Positions 1-11,270 of a stretch of DNA of 64,000 nt are shown piece by piece. The notes beneath the pieces were generated by a model. The model was not told the origin of the DNA. It did no database searches and saw nothing but the letters and a program-made list of their open reading frames with translations. Each line of letters opens with the position of its first letter. Positions within the stretch are counted from its first letter, which is position 1. Source of the DNA: Rhytidiadelphus loreus (lineage: Eukaryota; Streptophyta; Bryopsida; Hypnales; Hylocomiaceae); the NCBI GenBank assembly GCA_947034895.1, contig OX344764.1, positions 38,380,935-38,444,934 on the forward strand, read 5' to 3'. A program made the translations under genes and the position numbers.

Positions 1-829
1 CTACAACATGGTTATGGTTTGGTTTTAAAATCCGAGCTACAATTGCATTCACTTTACAACATGGTTACAATTATTGCATTCACACTCTACAACGTGGTTA
101 AGGTTTGGTTGGAGTAGGGATGTGGAGTAGGGTTGATTAATAAATTAACCTATAACTGAGCCTTACAATTACATTGTGTTCTTGTTTTCAACACCGAAGA
201 TGTCTTATAAAAAATTGTGTTAAGTATTACCTTGTGGTATAATTTTGCCAATAAAGTAAATATTATTTGCTACTATTGTGGTGCTTTGCAATGGAATGTC
301 TATATAGTGAAGTGTGTTGAGAGTTCTTGGATGTACAATTACAGTTGATCCATTGATTTTTGAACACCTAACCTCATGCTAAGCTAATAAATTTGGAAAA
401 ATTCTCTCCCTCTTGAGTTTTATTTTATTATTCATTACTCAATATGTACAGATTTCTTTCTCTTCATTTGTCTAGACTTGCGACTTGGTTGTATTGTGAC
501 ATTTTTTGCAATAGAATTCCATTTGTCTCAAAAATAAAAAATAAAAATAAAAATTGTGCTGAGCATTTTCAAACATTCAATGAAAACTCAATATTGATGG
601 CAACATTGAAAGCAATTATTTCCATAAGTGTATTATTATACTTTGAATTTGGTATTTGAAATTTACATTGTAAATATAATATACAATGCTTGAATTGGTA
701 AAAACATTGCAATAACCTTTTAATTCCTCAATATTTTTGAATTAGTGTCACATTTTGCATATGTCTATGTACAAATGTATCATTTATCAAAATTTTAATA
801 AATTGGTTCTAAAAGAAGGTTTTCCATAA
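1..829. other. AT-rich intergenic DNA, no gene seen
   Basis: No supported gene. The first 110 bases hold three imperfect copies of a short motif (CTACAACATGGTTA and variants). The rest is AT-rich with short homopolymer runs. Confidence 0.6.
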
Positions 830-2060
830 AACTAATGTTCTATAATGATTTTATGAGAAATATTTAGACCTATTGGTAAAATAAGTAAGAATTATTTAGG
901 TATTTTTGAATATCTATGTTATCATATAACCTATGAATATTTATGAAATGTACTTGTAGATTATTTAAAGGACATTGGCTATATAGGCTACATTCTAATT
1001 CCCTTTCTATTTGACGATGCAAAATTCAAAAGCATAAAAAGAAGGCAACAAAGTTTGAATTGGATGATGTACAATAGTACTCTAAATGGGGTGTAATTGT
1101 AATTGTGTATAAAGTACCAATACATAAAAGACCTTTGAAAGCCTTAATAAATTCTATTTCTAAAATTCAATGTACGTGTCAAATAAATGAATAAGTTGCA
1201 AAAAAAATAGTGAAAAAGACAAGTAGGTGTTCTTTAAATGGGATATAATGGTGTTTAAAGTATTTAAGTCCAAAAAGACCTTCAAAAATCTTAATAAATT
1301 CTATTTTTTTTATTGGAAGAATGTGTCAAATAAGTTAGTAATTAAGTAAGTTGCAAAAAGAAAATGTTGCAAAAATGCAAAATAAGTGTTCTTTTGGGAT
1401 TTTGAAATAATTACAATACAAAAAATCAAATTCCTAAAAGAAAATTGTTTAAAAAGTCATCCAGCCTATTCACCAAAGTGAATTTAAGTACCTTCAAATC
1501 CTCAATTGGATTAAGGGAACTTGAATTCACTTTGCAATAGGCCAAAGGTGATTCAAGCGCATTGGGGATCGAACCCTCGTCTTCACAAGACCACAATGAC
1601 CTAGCCAGTCATGGATCAAGAAACCACCAGTGCGCTTGGATGCACCTATCAAGATCATAAAAGTATTTGTAGAATAGAAACTATTCCAAACCCACAACTA
1701 GCAGCGTAGAACAGGCTTGTGAAAGATGTGAGGGGTGCTTAAGACATAAAAAATTGAAAGTTCTAGCCTCCTTTGGAACCTTAAATTATGGTAAAATGAC
1801 AACTCATAATTTACTTTTCAACCCTTTGACGAAAATTAAAGATTTTAGATAACTCTTCAAACCTCCAAGGAAGTGCCACATCATAAAAAAACTTAGAAAT
1901 GTATTTTTCAAAACATTTTCCTATCTTCTATCTTCTCTCTATTTCCTAGTCCACTTGTTCTTCAATGTCAAGCAAGTTAAAGGGTGAATTAACCTTCTTT
2001 CTATGCCTCTTATAGTTTTAGGAGAAGATGTTGCATATGGTGACTTCACCTAAGTTAACC
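830..2060 (+). repeat. Dispersed repeat R1, copy at left edge
   Basis: This segment matches, block by block, at least seven other places in the window (about 10.3-13.7, 15.8-16.7, 17.2-18.4, 28.1-30.2, 47.3-49.5 kb and, inverted, 63.7-64 kb). Shared landmarks in order are TGTAGATTATTTAAAGGACA, a GAAGGCAACAAAGTTT block, CAATTGGAT followed by CTTGAATTCAC, GGATCGAACC, and the terminal block TCTTCAACGTCAAGCAAGT. It has no coding capacity that I recognise. Confidence 0.8.
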
Positions 2061-3405
2061 CCTTTCTAAATCCTATCCTAGAGATTCTAGCCTAAAATGT
2101 ATTGTTCTATTTATAAAAGCCTAGCTAGGCACTGTTTTGTTCAACTAACTTTTCATTCATTAAAATAAAACACTTTTCTAATTCTTTATAAATAAATAAA
2201 ATAAAAATTTATCACCACTTTTGGAAGAAGTGCAATGGAGATGCCATAAAGAAAGGCACAAAATTAGAGTTACTAAATATATATATACACATACATATAT
2301 AAAAATGAATAAAATACAATAATATTTCAGTCTACACTAAATTGAATATATTACAAGTCGTGTCGTCTATAAACTAGTGTCACACAAACTCCTAACACCT
2401 AACTGGATAAATCAAGGTATTGATCAACTCACTAGAAGAAAACCTATGGATGTAGTTGACATAGTTCTAAATAGCAGGATTGTATAAGTGTCAAATCTGT
2501 ACATTAACCCTGAAATGATGTTGAAGACACAAAGTGTCCAATGGATGACTTTCTCTATTACTACAGAAACAGAAACTTGAATCATATTTGAGTGACTGCC
2601 TATCACCAAGGCAACGTCCTTGCAAGGTTAAATATTGAACACATCTATTTTCTTCCAAGTGCATAATTAGTACGATCATGCTGCTTCTTCCAATTTTCCA
2701 CAATTCCGCAGTAATAGTTCTGCAGCAACAAGACAACCTCATCAGCAATTCAGCAATAAGGGAATACAAGTTGGAAGGGAAGTGCTCAGTGAGAAAATCA
2801 CACTGATGCCAAGTCCCAGTTTCATGACAAGTACACCTCACAAAAATAACACTAACATTAAGTTGGGAATTTTGCAAATTTGTGAGACACACTAAGATGG
2901 AAGTTCACAATATTTAGATAAAATCAATATGATGTGATCTACACTAGTTTCATACTATCACAAATATTGCGAATGTCATCCAACTTTCATCTAAGATTCT
3001 TTCAAATGTTCACACCATCCAACCACATGCATCTAGCATGCATACAAATTAGTGTGAGGATCTTGCACTATTCAAACTCTCTCATTACTTGAATTAAGTT
3101 GAGTACTCAAAAAGAGGATTATAATCTAGAACCCTTCTCTTCATATAAGAACACTCTTGATTTAGAAGGAAGACTTGATACTATGTACTAGATATGACAA
3201 GCATTGGGAGGCCAAGTCGGTTTGTGATGAACATAACCTTCTCATTCAAATTAGATTAAAGACCATTACATCCTGGAGATCTACAACTCTCTTGCAAACC
3301 ATAGCGCACTTGCACTTGTACCGATTATGACTCTAAACCCCCATGTGGCAAATCAAAGTGACAAGAGAGAGTTTATGTCCAATAACCTTCTCAAGCCTCC
3401 AGACT
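2061..3405. other. Intergenic DNA and probable TAF7 3' flank
   Basis: No gene is supported. A 133-residue minus-strand reading frame (2892-2491) has no recognisable domain. The last 200 bases before 3405 are presumably TAF7 3' UTR, but no clear polyadenylation signal stands out. Confidence 0.45.
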
Positions 3406-5702
3406 CTAGTCGTCCTCGTCTTCTTCTTCCATGGGGTCATCAAAGTCATCATCCCCATCACCCATAGGCTCCTCAGTAGCCACAGCAGGAGGAGCTGCGG
3501 CGTCGCCAGCCTTGGCCTTTTTGGAGGCAGCGGCAGTGCGAGTAGGGGCAGGTTTCTCAGTCTCAGCGCCATCGTTTGCATCTTCCTCTTGCTCCACAAC
3601 CTCAACATGTGGCTATCAATCAAGGAGCACTGCAAGACTTCCTCAGAATTGAAATATGACTCAAGAAAAACACTAGTGTAGTCAGAAAGCAGAAAACCAC
3701 TCGGACCTATTTAATATGACAACCTCTAAAGCAACAGTCTGAAATATCTCACATACTACGTCTTAGTCTCACCATCATCACACTATCATCGACTGTAGCA
3801 CACTTGTAACACATTCAAAGTATGTCATTATCTTTGCCAATGCCACTCAGATCTCTTAACTGTTACCTCTAGAGCAACATTCTGGAATATCTTGCATAAT
3901 TGCCAAGAAATTTCATTGACTGTAGCATGCTCTCGAACTATGTCATTGTAATGTTTCTGGGACCTGTGAAAACTTCAAGTTCAATCGGACCTGTGAAAAC
4001 GGATAATTATAAAGGCCAGTAAAAACACGGGCTTCGAGAAACCGTTAGCATGAAAAACAAAACCCAGCCTACACGATTTCTTAATATAAAGCAAGGAATG
4101 AGTAAAAGGATATCGACATCACGAGCAGTTCCGCCAGCCATGATACTTTGCAGATCATTCTCCACTTGTTGAACCAAGTCTGGCTGTACCCCAACAACCA
4201 CACAACACATGATAGAAGCTCAATAATTATCTTTAAATCCAGTTCTCTCAAAACATAAGTTTCAAATGCAAAACTTACAACAAGTGCGCTCACTCGTACC
4301 TCTTTTATAATGTTCTCTAAAACTACATTCCGGAATATACACCACACTGGTCACACTATCATTGATAGGACCACACTTGTCTGTCACATGTTCAAACTAT
4401 GTTATGGTTTATATGATTTGGAGCCCAGGCAGTCAGATTAACAAGGTCAGGGTTTGGATTTTCAACCCTTGGTGACATCTTGAGGCAAAATTAATTTAGT
4501 TTCAAAAATACAAATTATACTAATAAACATTCGGTTAAGTCGTGTTATGAAAGGCTTGAACTCACATTGATATCTGGTTCACGACGGAAACGACGCCGCC
4601 GGGCATCACGCATGGCTGGAGTCAACCCATGCCTGTATTCTAGCCCTTCTGGAGCTACATCTCCTTCCTGCACCATAATCATCTGCAAAACACACACGCA
4701 ACTTTAGGTGAGTCTTTCAAGACCCTCCCATTTGCACAACACTCACAAGCTGAAAAAATGCGGACCAGCAATACAAGAGATTGAACCTAACCCCTAAAGG
4801 TTATATAATCAGTCCATATGGTTATTCTGTGAAAAATACACAATTCAGATAAAGGCATATATTAAATCACCAGTCAGTGAAGAACATTACATGAACTGGT
4901 CAAAATATAAATGAAATTTGAACAGAAAAAAAACCAGTCCTCACAGGAACTATTCAAAACTGCAAAAAAATAAAATAAACTGAGGCCCAATAGGGGTTAG
5001 GGGATAAGCCAAACAAGCACTCGCAAACATAAATCTCTATCTCAAAACGGTGTTCAAGCTCACAACATCTCAAAGACAGGAAGCACAAACAGTCATAATC
5101 TCTATATGCACCTGCCCAATGTCCGCTGTTTTGATGAGCACATTGTCGTCGTAGGTCTTGTATGATTCCAGGACGCAAGGCAAATCCAGCAACGATGCTT
5201 TGAAACGGTCCTCTCCTATTGTAAACGTCCCCGATCTCGCATCTAAACAGTCAAATTGGTGAGACCAAATTCTTTAGAAAAAGTTCAAGGTCATTCAAAG
5301 CAGCTGTGTCATACAAAGAAGGCTAAAGCTTCTCGTTCTTCAATTGTGCATAAATTCCAACAGAATAGCAGTTCCTTCGGAAGTAAAACTAGTATAAGAA
5401 AACTATAAAACGCACTAATATTCTAAAGGAATGTGTTACCAACCGAAATCGAATTGAACAAGCCCTAAAATTGCACTTATACAAAAGGACGACGATGCCC
5501 TGGGGAACAAATTGTAGCTGTATTAAGCTGTGCGAAGGAAGTTTTAGGCGGTTTAGGTTTCTGGAGCTGCAGTGAAAAGGAGCTGACCTTGGAAGGCAAG
5601 GTCGAGAAACTCATCGCTGGCGCTGGCAGGATTTTCATTCAAAATTCGTTCAAGACGATCGGCGACAGATTGCGGCACTCGCAAAATAAAATGCTCTTCC
5701 AT
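3406..5702 (-). CDS. TAF7: TAF7, TFIID subunit 7 (five exons, 211 aa)
   Basis: TAF7 is a subunit of the general transcription factor TFIID; it contacts TAF1 and acts in the nucleus at RNA polymerase II promoters. Exons on the minus strand are 5702-5588, 5242-5112, 4682-4566, 4183-4114 and 3608-3406; together they give 636 nt, 211 codons plus TAG. The protein opens with MEEHFILRVP, then a TAFII55-type conserved region holding SGTFTIGEDRFKASLLDLP, ESYKTYDDN, TADIGQMI, EGLEYRHGLTPAMRDARRRR and IMAGGTARDVDVEVVE. It ends in an acidic tail rich in D and E (about residues 190-211). Length is close to other plant TAF7 proteins (about 200 aa). The start is chosen because MEEHFILRVP matches the family N-terminus directly. 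Introns 1-3 are GT-AG; intron 4 is AT-AC. The gene is divergent from RPB10. Exon borders were set by splice signals and continuity of conserved sequence. Confidence 0.95.
3609..4113 (-). other. AT-AC, U12-type intron of TAF7 (intron 4)
   Basis: The intron starts ATATCCTTTT at 4113 and ends CCAC at 3609. The 5' end matches the U12 consensus (A/G)TATCCTTT. A branch-site-like CTCCTTGAT lies at 3627-3619, 8 of 9 with TTCCTT(A/G)A(C/T), and its branch A (3620) is 11 nt from the 3' splice site, inside the usual U12 range. There is no polypyrimidine tract. Using these ends gives GTARDV|DVEVVE across the junction, the conserved TAF7 sequence; no nearby GT-AG pair does so as cleanly. Seen in sequence; minor-spliceosome use is inferred. 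Confidence 0.88.
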
Positions 5703-6137
5703 CTTCGTTTCAGTCACTCTCCTAACCCTTGCAAGCGAATTACATTGCCTTCGCCTTGATACAATTGAGCAAAAACTCTCAAGCCCTTTTAGAAAATTAA
5801 AACATTCTCAAAAAAGTTCATGCAAACGCTGTCTGGCATGTCGTCCTTCGATCTCTAAGCAAGTCGCTCTTCGAAGAGCAAACAAAACATTCTATTTCAG
5901 TAAAATAAGGGGGGGAAATCAAAAAGTGAAAGGTCTCACTTGCGCTCCACGGAACCCTAGTCAGCGTGGACCCGAAACCTTGACTGAACCCCAAACCCTA
6001 AATATGGACTTCAGCCAAGAAACATAGCATTTCATAAACTACCGCTGTCTGTCTTGCGCAGCGCTCTGCTCCGCTCTCAGTTGACTGAGGGATTGCAAAG
6101 CGGATTGAGGCGAGTATAAGTTTTGTGTTTTTGCAAA
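5703..6137. promoter_or_regulatory. Shared divergent promoter region of TAF7 and RPB10
   Basis: A 435-bp spacer separates the two start codons, which face away from each other. It is richer in GC and CpG than the surrounding DNA, has no repeat copies, and contains several CCCTA motifs including the telo-box at 5993-6001. Both genes encode basal transcription machinery, so co-regulation is plausible. No obvious TATA box is placed with confidence. Confidence 0.6.
5993..6001 (+). promoter_or_regulatory. Telo-box (AAACCCTAA)
   Basis: Exact AAACCCTAA. Telo-boxes are common in plant promoters of translation and transcription machinery genes. It lies 137 bp upstream of the RPB10 ATG and about 290 bp from that of TAF7. 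Confidence 0.5.
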
Positions 6138-8136
6138 ATGATTATCCCCGTGCGCTGCTTCACCTGCGGAAAGGTATGCGCTCTTCAAGTCCTCCTGCTT
6201 TCAAACAACATGATTTCGCGTTGGGATTGTCTCTTTGAGTTTACCTTTAAACAAAGCAGGAGAATACAGGGATCATCGTGTATGAGTTCTGTATGATTGC
6301 AGCAATTTTTTTTGTTTCCGGTAAAGATTTTATGCGGATGCCGAGGTTGTTGCACGGCTTTGTTTTCCTCAGACAGATGAGTTTTTTTGAATGAGTTTCC
6401 TCTAAATTGGAAACAGCGGGGAGCAAAGCCTTTTTTTCCCGTAGTCAGAAAAAAATTATCGTGGATCATCGTGTATGAGTAAAAAATTTCAATCAGTCGC
6501 AGTGATCTGAGTACTTTGAATCAGAACATGTGTAATGACTCGTTAGAAGCGTAGCTTTCCAATGAGCTATCACTCGCATGATTGACCCAGAAATGAGCAT
6601 GAGATAACAAAAATGCGATGTGCTTGCTATCATATTTGCTGAGCACCTTCAATTGTTTCTACACTTTGCGTTAGGACGTGTATTATAGCTCATTAGAAAT
6701 GCATTTTCAATAGCTTTTCAACAAGATATCACTCACAACATTGGTTTTCAAATTGAGCACAAAATATCACTATGAAATTCAGTGAAACTATTGATTAAGT
6801 TAGCAGGACCTTTTATTCCCGCCGTTCCAGTTCAATCTCGCATCTTGATCAACTAAAGTGATTACTAGTACTCCTTACGTGAGGACCGAGGAAAAGTTGG
6901 TCACAAGCTTGAGATTTAGGGTTTAGGATTATCAAAATATATTTTAGGAAAGTTAGAGCAGGAGGAAGTGCATTCATTGTCATTACTGGTCCTAGTTTCG
7001 AAGAACTGCGTTTGAGAACGTTCTCACTTTCTAGCTCAATAGCCAATTTGAGCGATTTTCAATCATGTCCGAGAGGATATCGCTCAAAAAACACGGGATG
7101 TTGGAGAAGAGCATTTGTAGATGCAGTATCAGTTAGCGGAAACGCAACCCTAAAACTCAAATCTGGAAAGTTCGACCATCCTTTGTAACAATGGTGCCGT
7201 TGGTGACTTGTGCAGGTGATTGGGAACAAATGGGATACATATCTCGACCTTTTGCAGGCCGATTATTCAGAGGGGTATGGACAAATGAAACCCTAAACTA
7301 CCTCCACTTTCGAGATTTCAGTATTTGGGAGTCGTGTACATGTTTTTCTTGTTGCGATTATGAAAAAACTCAGAATTTTTTCTTCAATTTTTCCGTGTGG
7401 CAGAGATGCTCTGGATGCCTTGGCTCTGGTGCGGTACTGCTGCCGTCGCATGCTGATGACCCATGTGGATCTCATTGAGAAGCTACTCAATTATAACAGT
7501 AAGCATTGCTTCTCCGTGGCCCCTTCGTAATTCTTCTTTCGCTGATGTTGCTTGGACACCCAGACCTCTATAATTTCACCCTCTCTAACTGAGTATCACA
7601 TCCTCTGGTCACTCCTCAATTCAAAACTTAAAACTGTACTTTCACTGTCTCACACTGGTCTATCTCACTGGAAATTGCATATGATTGTGTCATAGTAAGA
7701 AGTGCAACAAATATGAGAAAGGGTTCTTTACCACCTTCAGTTATTGACTCTTGATCCCCCACGTACTTCTTTAATGTGACTTTCACTTCATTGCAGTCCT
7801 TATTAGGTTTGGCTCCATTTCATTTCTGTGAGATCCTATCTGTAGGGATACCAGATTTCACTTTTCAAAAGAATGTATCATCTGAGGCGATGCGTGCAAA
7901 ATAGTCCAGGGTAATTTGGGATGCGGCTCAATTGTCCACCCACAGCTAATGAATATTTCATGTTTTGATCGTCACAATCTTATGCAAAACTCCAATTTCT
8001 CGTGTGCTAGCAGGTGTGTGACATTAGGTGTACGTATTTCACCGCTGTGTGCAGCATTCCTGCAAACGATACTAATTTGTTTTTTTCTTACCTTGCTTGT
8101 GCAGCTTTGGAGAGGAATGAGAACGCCAATAACTGA
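6138..8136 (+). CDS. RPB10: RPB10, RNA polymerase I/II/III shared subunit (four exons, 73 aa)
   Basis: RPB10 (ABC10-beta) is a small zinc-binding subunit common to the three nuclear RNA polymerases and needed for assembly of the core. Exons are 6138-6173, 7216-7274, 7404-7498 and 8105-8136 (222 nt with TGA). The protein begins [19 protein letters not shown], continues [13 protein letters not shown] and [18 protein letters not shown], and ends [15 protein letters not shown]. The zinc ligands C7, C10, C44 and C45 are all present, in the invariant CxxC and YCCRRM contexts. All three introns are GT-AG; the first is long (1042 nt), the second short (129 nt). At 73 residues it is close to the family size (65-71). 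A39 replaces the glycine common in L-G-L-x-R-Y-C-C. The first exon is only 36 nt, so a gene finder could easily miss it. It is divergent from TAF7. Confidence 0.96.
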
Positions 8137-9289
8137 AGAGTTTCGGTGAGAGCAGAGCTGTGCTGATGGACTATGGGATAGCCTTTGTGGCATGTTTATA
8201 TTCTAGAGACTGGCAGCAACGCTTCATTAGCCAGGGTTTTCGAACTAAGTTCATTTTGACTGAACATTCTAGTGATCATTCCCATTCTTTTAACGCAAGG
8301 TAGAATGATGCTTTAACTGCAACTGGATCCTTTTTGGATCCGTGTAAATAGTGGGGATATGTAATAATGAAGTGAACCCTAAGAAATGTCCCAGTTTGCA
8401 GACACTTGCACCGAAATTTGCAGGCCCTTACTGACGTTATGCACAGCTCATCATCATGATGATGTGGATTTCATGGATTTCTGAAACCCTAATTCATGGC
8501 TACTGATCTCATCACTCGACGACGGCATGGAGTTGAGAAATTCGGAGTGGCATGGTAAGGGCGTCTTCACAGCGTAAAAAGCATAAGCAAAAACGTGTGC
8601 ACATCACAAAGCAAAGCACATCACATCTATCTATACATCACATATATCAACCTTAACCCCAAAATGACCCTGGAATTTCTTGAGTTTCTAGGAATTTGTT
8701 CTAAATTGAACAAAAAGCCAACATTTTGATAAGTTGTATCATGTTTTTTTGAATTGTAACCGTATAAAATCAATCTAGACATGTTAGAGATCACATTAGA
8801 AAAGAAAACACAACAATATCTCTTATAGATTTAAAGATTATAGTGTTTGATCATGAGGGTGTTAAAATTGTGAAAGTGATTTGAAGTCTTTCAATCCTCT
8901 TTTCACATGTCAAATCTAAAAAGTTGGGCACCAAAAAAATATAAGGTTAAAGAGACTAACATGCATAACCCCAATCAATTTATGACTTCTCAAAATATAC
9001 TCTACAATCTTTTTAAATGAATTTCTAATGTGATTTTTTCTTAAAAGATCTAGTGTATTTGAGGCTCATTCCTAAGAGCCCTCAACACTACAAAAAGTCA
9101 AGATTGCAATGGATACCCGTGCACAAAATCTTGAATAGAAAAATCATAATCAATCATTTTCAAAATCAGATTTTTGAAGCTAAAACTAGACTTCAAAAAG
9201 ATTTTTTCAAAAATATAAACTACTAAAAAGATTAATTTAGTAAGGTTTTATTTAACTTCAAAAATTGGTCAAGGACACATTCTGTCCTC
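8137..9289. other. RPB10 3' flank and AT-rich DNA
   Basis: The first 300 bases are probably RPB10 3' UTR and flank. After the duplicated segment at 8443-8600 the sequence is AT-rich with no gene seen. Confidence 0.5.
8443..8600 (+). repeat. Duplicated 110-180-bp segment, also at 17.05, 30.50 and 49.79 kb
   Basis: The block AGCTCATCATCATGATGATG ... TTTCATGGATTTCTGAAACC ... CGACGGCATG ... CGGAGTGGCATG ... AAGCATAAGC recurs at 17051-17164, 30503-30680 and 49788-49960. At the last two sites it runs directly into DNA downstream of the SDR gene or of its broken copy. Here it lies about 310 bp past the RPB10 stop codon. Confidence 0.75.
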
Positions 9290-10270
9290 AAGGTCATTTT
9301 GGGGTTAAATGAGCTCGTTTGTTTTGTTCTATTTCTTATGGTGAGATTGTTGGATCTAGGGTCATTCTTGGTAGTGTTGGAAAGCTCTTTGTGAGGAGAG
9401 GTGCACATGCTTTGTTTCATGGTGTTTCCAGTCACTATAAAAAAGATATTGAATTTCAAAGTTCTTATGTACTAAAAAATTAGAAAATTATTTTCACTTT
9501 TGTTTTAATTGTGGTTGGGTAGATGGTACACTAGTCCATCCATTAAGTCTATTTTTTTTTTTTTTTTGTTATGGTGAAATCTTCGGAATCAAGTGTCCCC
9601 TAGGCGTATTCTTGGTACCATCATAAAAAACTCAACAAGGAAGGATGCATGGGCTTTGTTTTGTGGTGTTCCGACTGATTGTGTGAAAGTTATTGATTTT
9701 CAAAGTTCTTAGTAATTAGAAAATTATTTTTAACTTTTATTTTGACTTTAGTAACGACACAAGGCACACTCTATATTTTAAATGAGTTTGTTTGTTTTGT
9801 TTGTGAAATTGAGATCTTTAGACCCAGGGTCCCCTAGTCACATTCTTAGTAGTGATGGATAACTCTTTGTAAGGAAAGGTGCACAAGCTTTGTTTCATGG
9901 TGTTGGGACCTCTGGTGTGAAAGATATTGAATTTCAAAGTTTTTATGTGTCAAAAAATTAGAAGAATTTATAGTTACTTCTATTATGGTCATAGCAACAA
10001 CACATGGCATACTAGTCCATAGATTAAGTTATTTGTTTGTTTTCTTTTGTTTGTCATAGTGAGATCTTTAGAATTGCACTTCCCTTGGTCACGTTCTTAG
10101 AACTGTTAAAAAACACTCTACAAGAAGGAATGTATAGGCTTTGTTTCGTGGCATTTTGACCTAATGTATGAAAGTTATGGATTTTTGAGTTATTTTCAAA
10201 TTTTCAAATTAGAAATTTACATAGACTATTATTTTGATTCCAACACACACTAGTCTCTTTGCTACCACTT
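9290..10270 (+). repeat. Four tandem units of about 245 bp
   Basis: Units start near 9316, 9557, 9790 and 10040. Each carries TGGTGAGATC-like, TCACATTCTTAGTA-like, GCACA(A/T)GCTTTGTTTC and GATATTGAATTTCAAAG motifs. The same array occurs at 19870-20718, where the Ty3 element interrupts the last unit. The units diverge by tens of percent, so the array is old. No coding function recognised. Confidence 0.75.
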
Positions 10271-11270
10271 TGTTACACGAGAAACCATAACAATTTTGTA
10301 AGAAACGTGTAGATTTGCTACCAAAAATAGCTAGAAATTATTTAGATATTTCTAAGTGTTTGTTAACTTATAATCTAGAAATATTGATGAAATGTACCTC
10401 ACATGTAGATTATGTAAACAAGATTGGCTATGCAAGCTACATTTGAAGTTCCTTTCTAATTCAAGGTACAGAACTTAAAGTCATGAGAAGAAGGCAAAAT
10501 AGCTTCAATTGGATGATGGCACTCTAAGTGGGGTGTGATGGTGTTTAAAGTACATAACTACCAATACAAAAAGACCTTTAAAAATCTTAATAAATTCTAT
10601 TTTTTAATTTATTGGAACAATATGTAAAACAAGTTAGTAAGTTGCAAAAAGAAAATGGTGGAAAAATGCAAAACAAGTGTTCATTTGAGATTTTGAAATA
10701 ATTGCAATAAAAAAAATCAAGTCCATAAAAACAAAATTGTCTAAAAAGTCATCAAGGGAAATAAAAAAATTGTCTAGAAATTAGATCAAGGGAACTTGTA
10801 TTCACTTTGCAATCGGCCAGAGGTGTTTCAAATGCACTAGGGATTGAACCATCGTCTCCACAATGACATAGATAGTTATCAATCAAAGAACCACTAGTGC
10901 ATTTCGATGCACCCCTCAAGATCACAAAGGTACATATCGAATAGAAACTAGTGCAAGCCAACATCTAACAACGTAGAATAGGCTTGTAGCCTATGAAATA
11001 TGTGAGAGGTGCTAGAGACATAAAAAACGTCTATCTTTAAATTACACAAAATTTGGAAGGTCTAGTCCTTTGGAACCTTAAATTATCATCAAATGACAAC
11101 ATAGATTTCAATTTTGAAGACTTTGAGGCAAAATTACAAGAGTTTATATAACTCTTCAAATCTACAAGTAAGTGACACATCATCAAAATAAAAAATAAAA
11201 ATCTATTTTTTGAAACATTTTCCTACCTTCTGCCCGCTATCTATTTTCTAATCCAATTGTTCTTCAACGT
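10271..11270 (+). repeat. Dispersed repeat R1, copy
   Basis: Matches 28080-29120 and 830-1990 along its length, including ACCTCACATGTAGATTATGT, the GGATTGAACC site at about 10841 and the terminal TTCAACGTCAAGCAAGT. It follows the 245-bp array directly, and the same order is seen at 19.9-20.7 plus 27.9-29.1 kb. Confidence 0.7.

Noticed and set aside
1560..1640. A functional tRNA gene on the minus strand (GGTTCGATCCC)
   Set aside because: No acceptor or anticodon stem can be closed; the motif is part of the R1 repeat.
2491..2892. 133-residue minus-strand reading frame
   Set aside because: No recognisable domain, no splice partner and no start context; it lies between a repeat and the TAF7 3' end.
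3343..3681. Plus-strand frames over the last TAF7 exon
   Set aside because: They are antisense shadows of the GC-rich acidic tail.
5990..6001. Interstitial telomeric repeat
   Set aside because: Only one AAACCCTAA unit, so it is treated as a telo-box.
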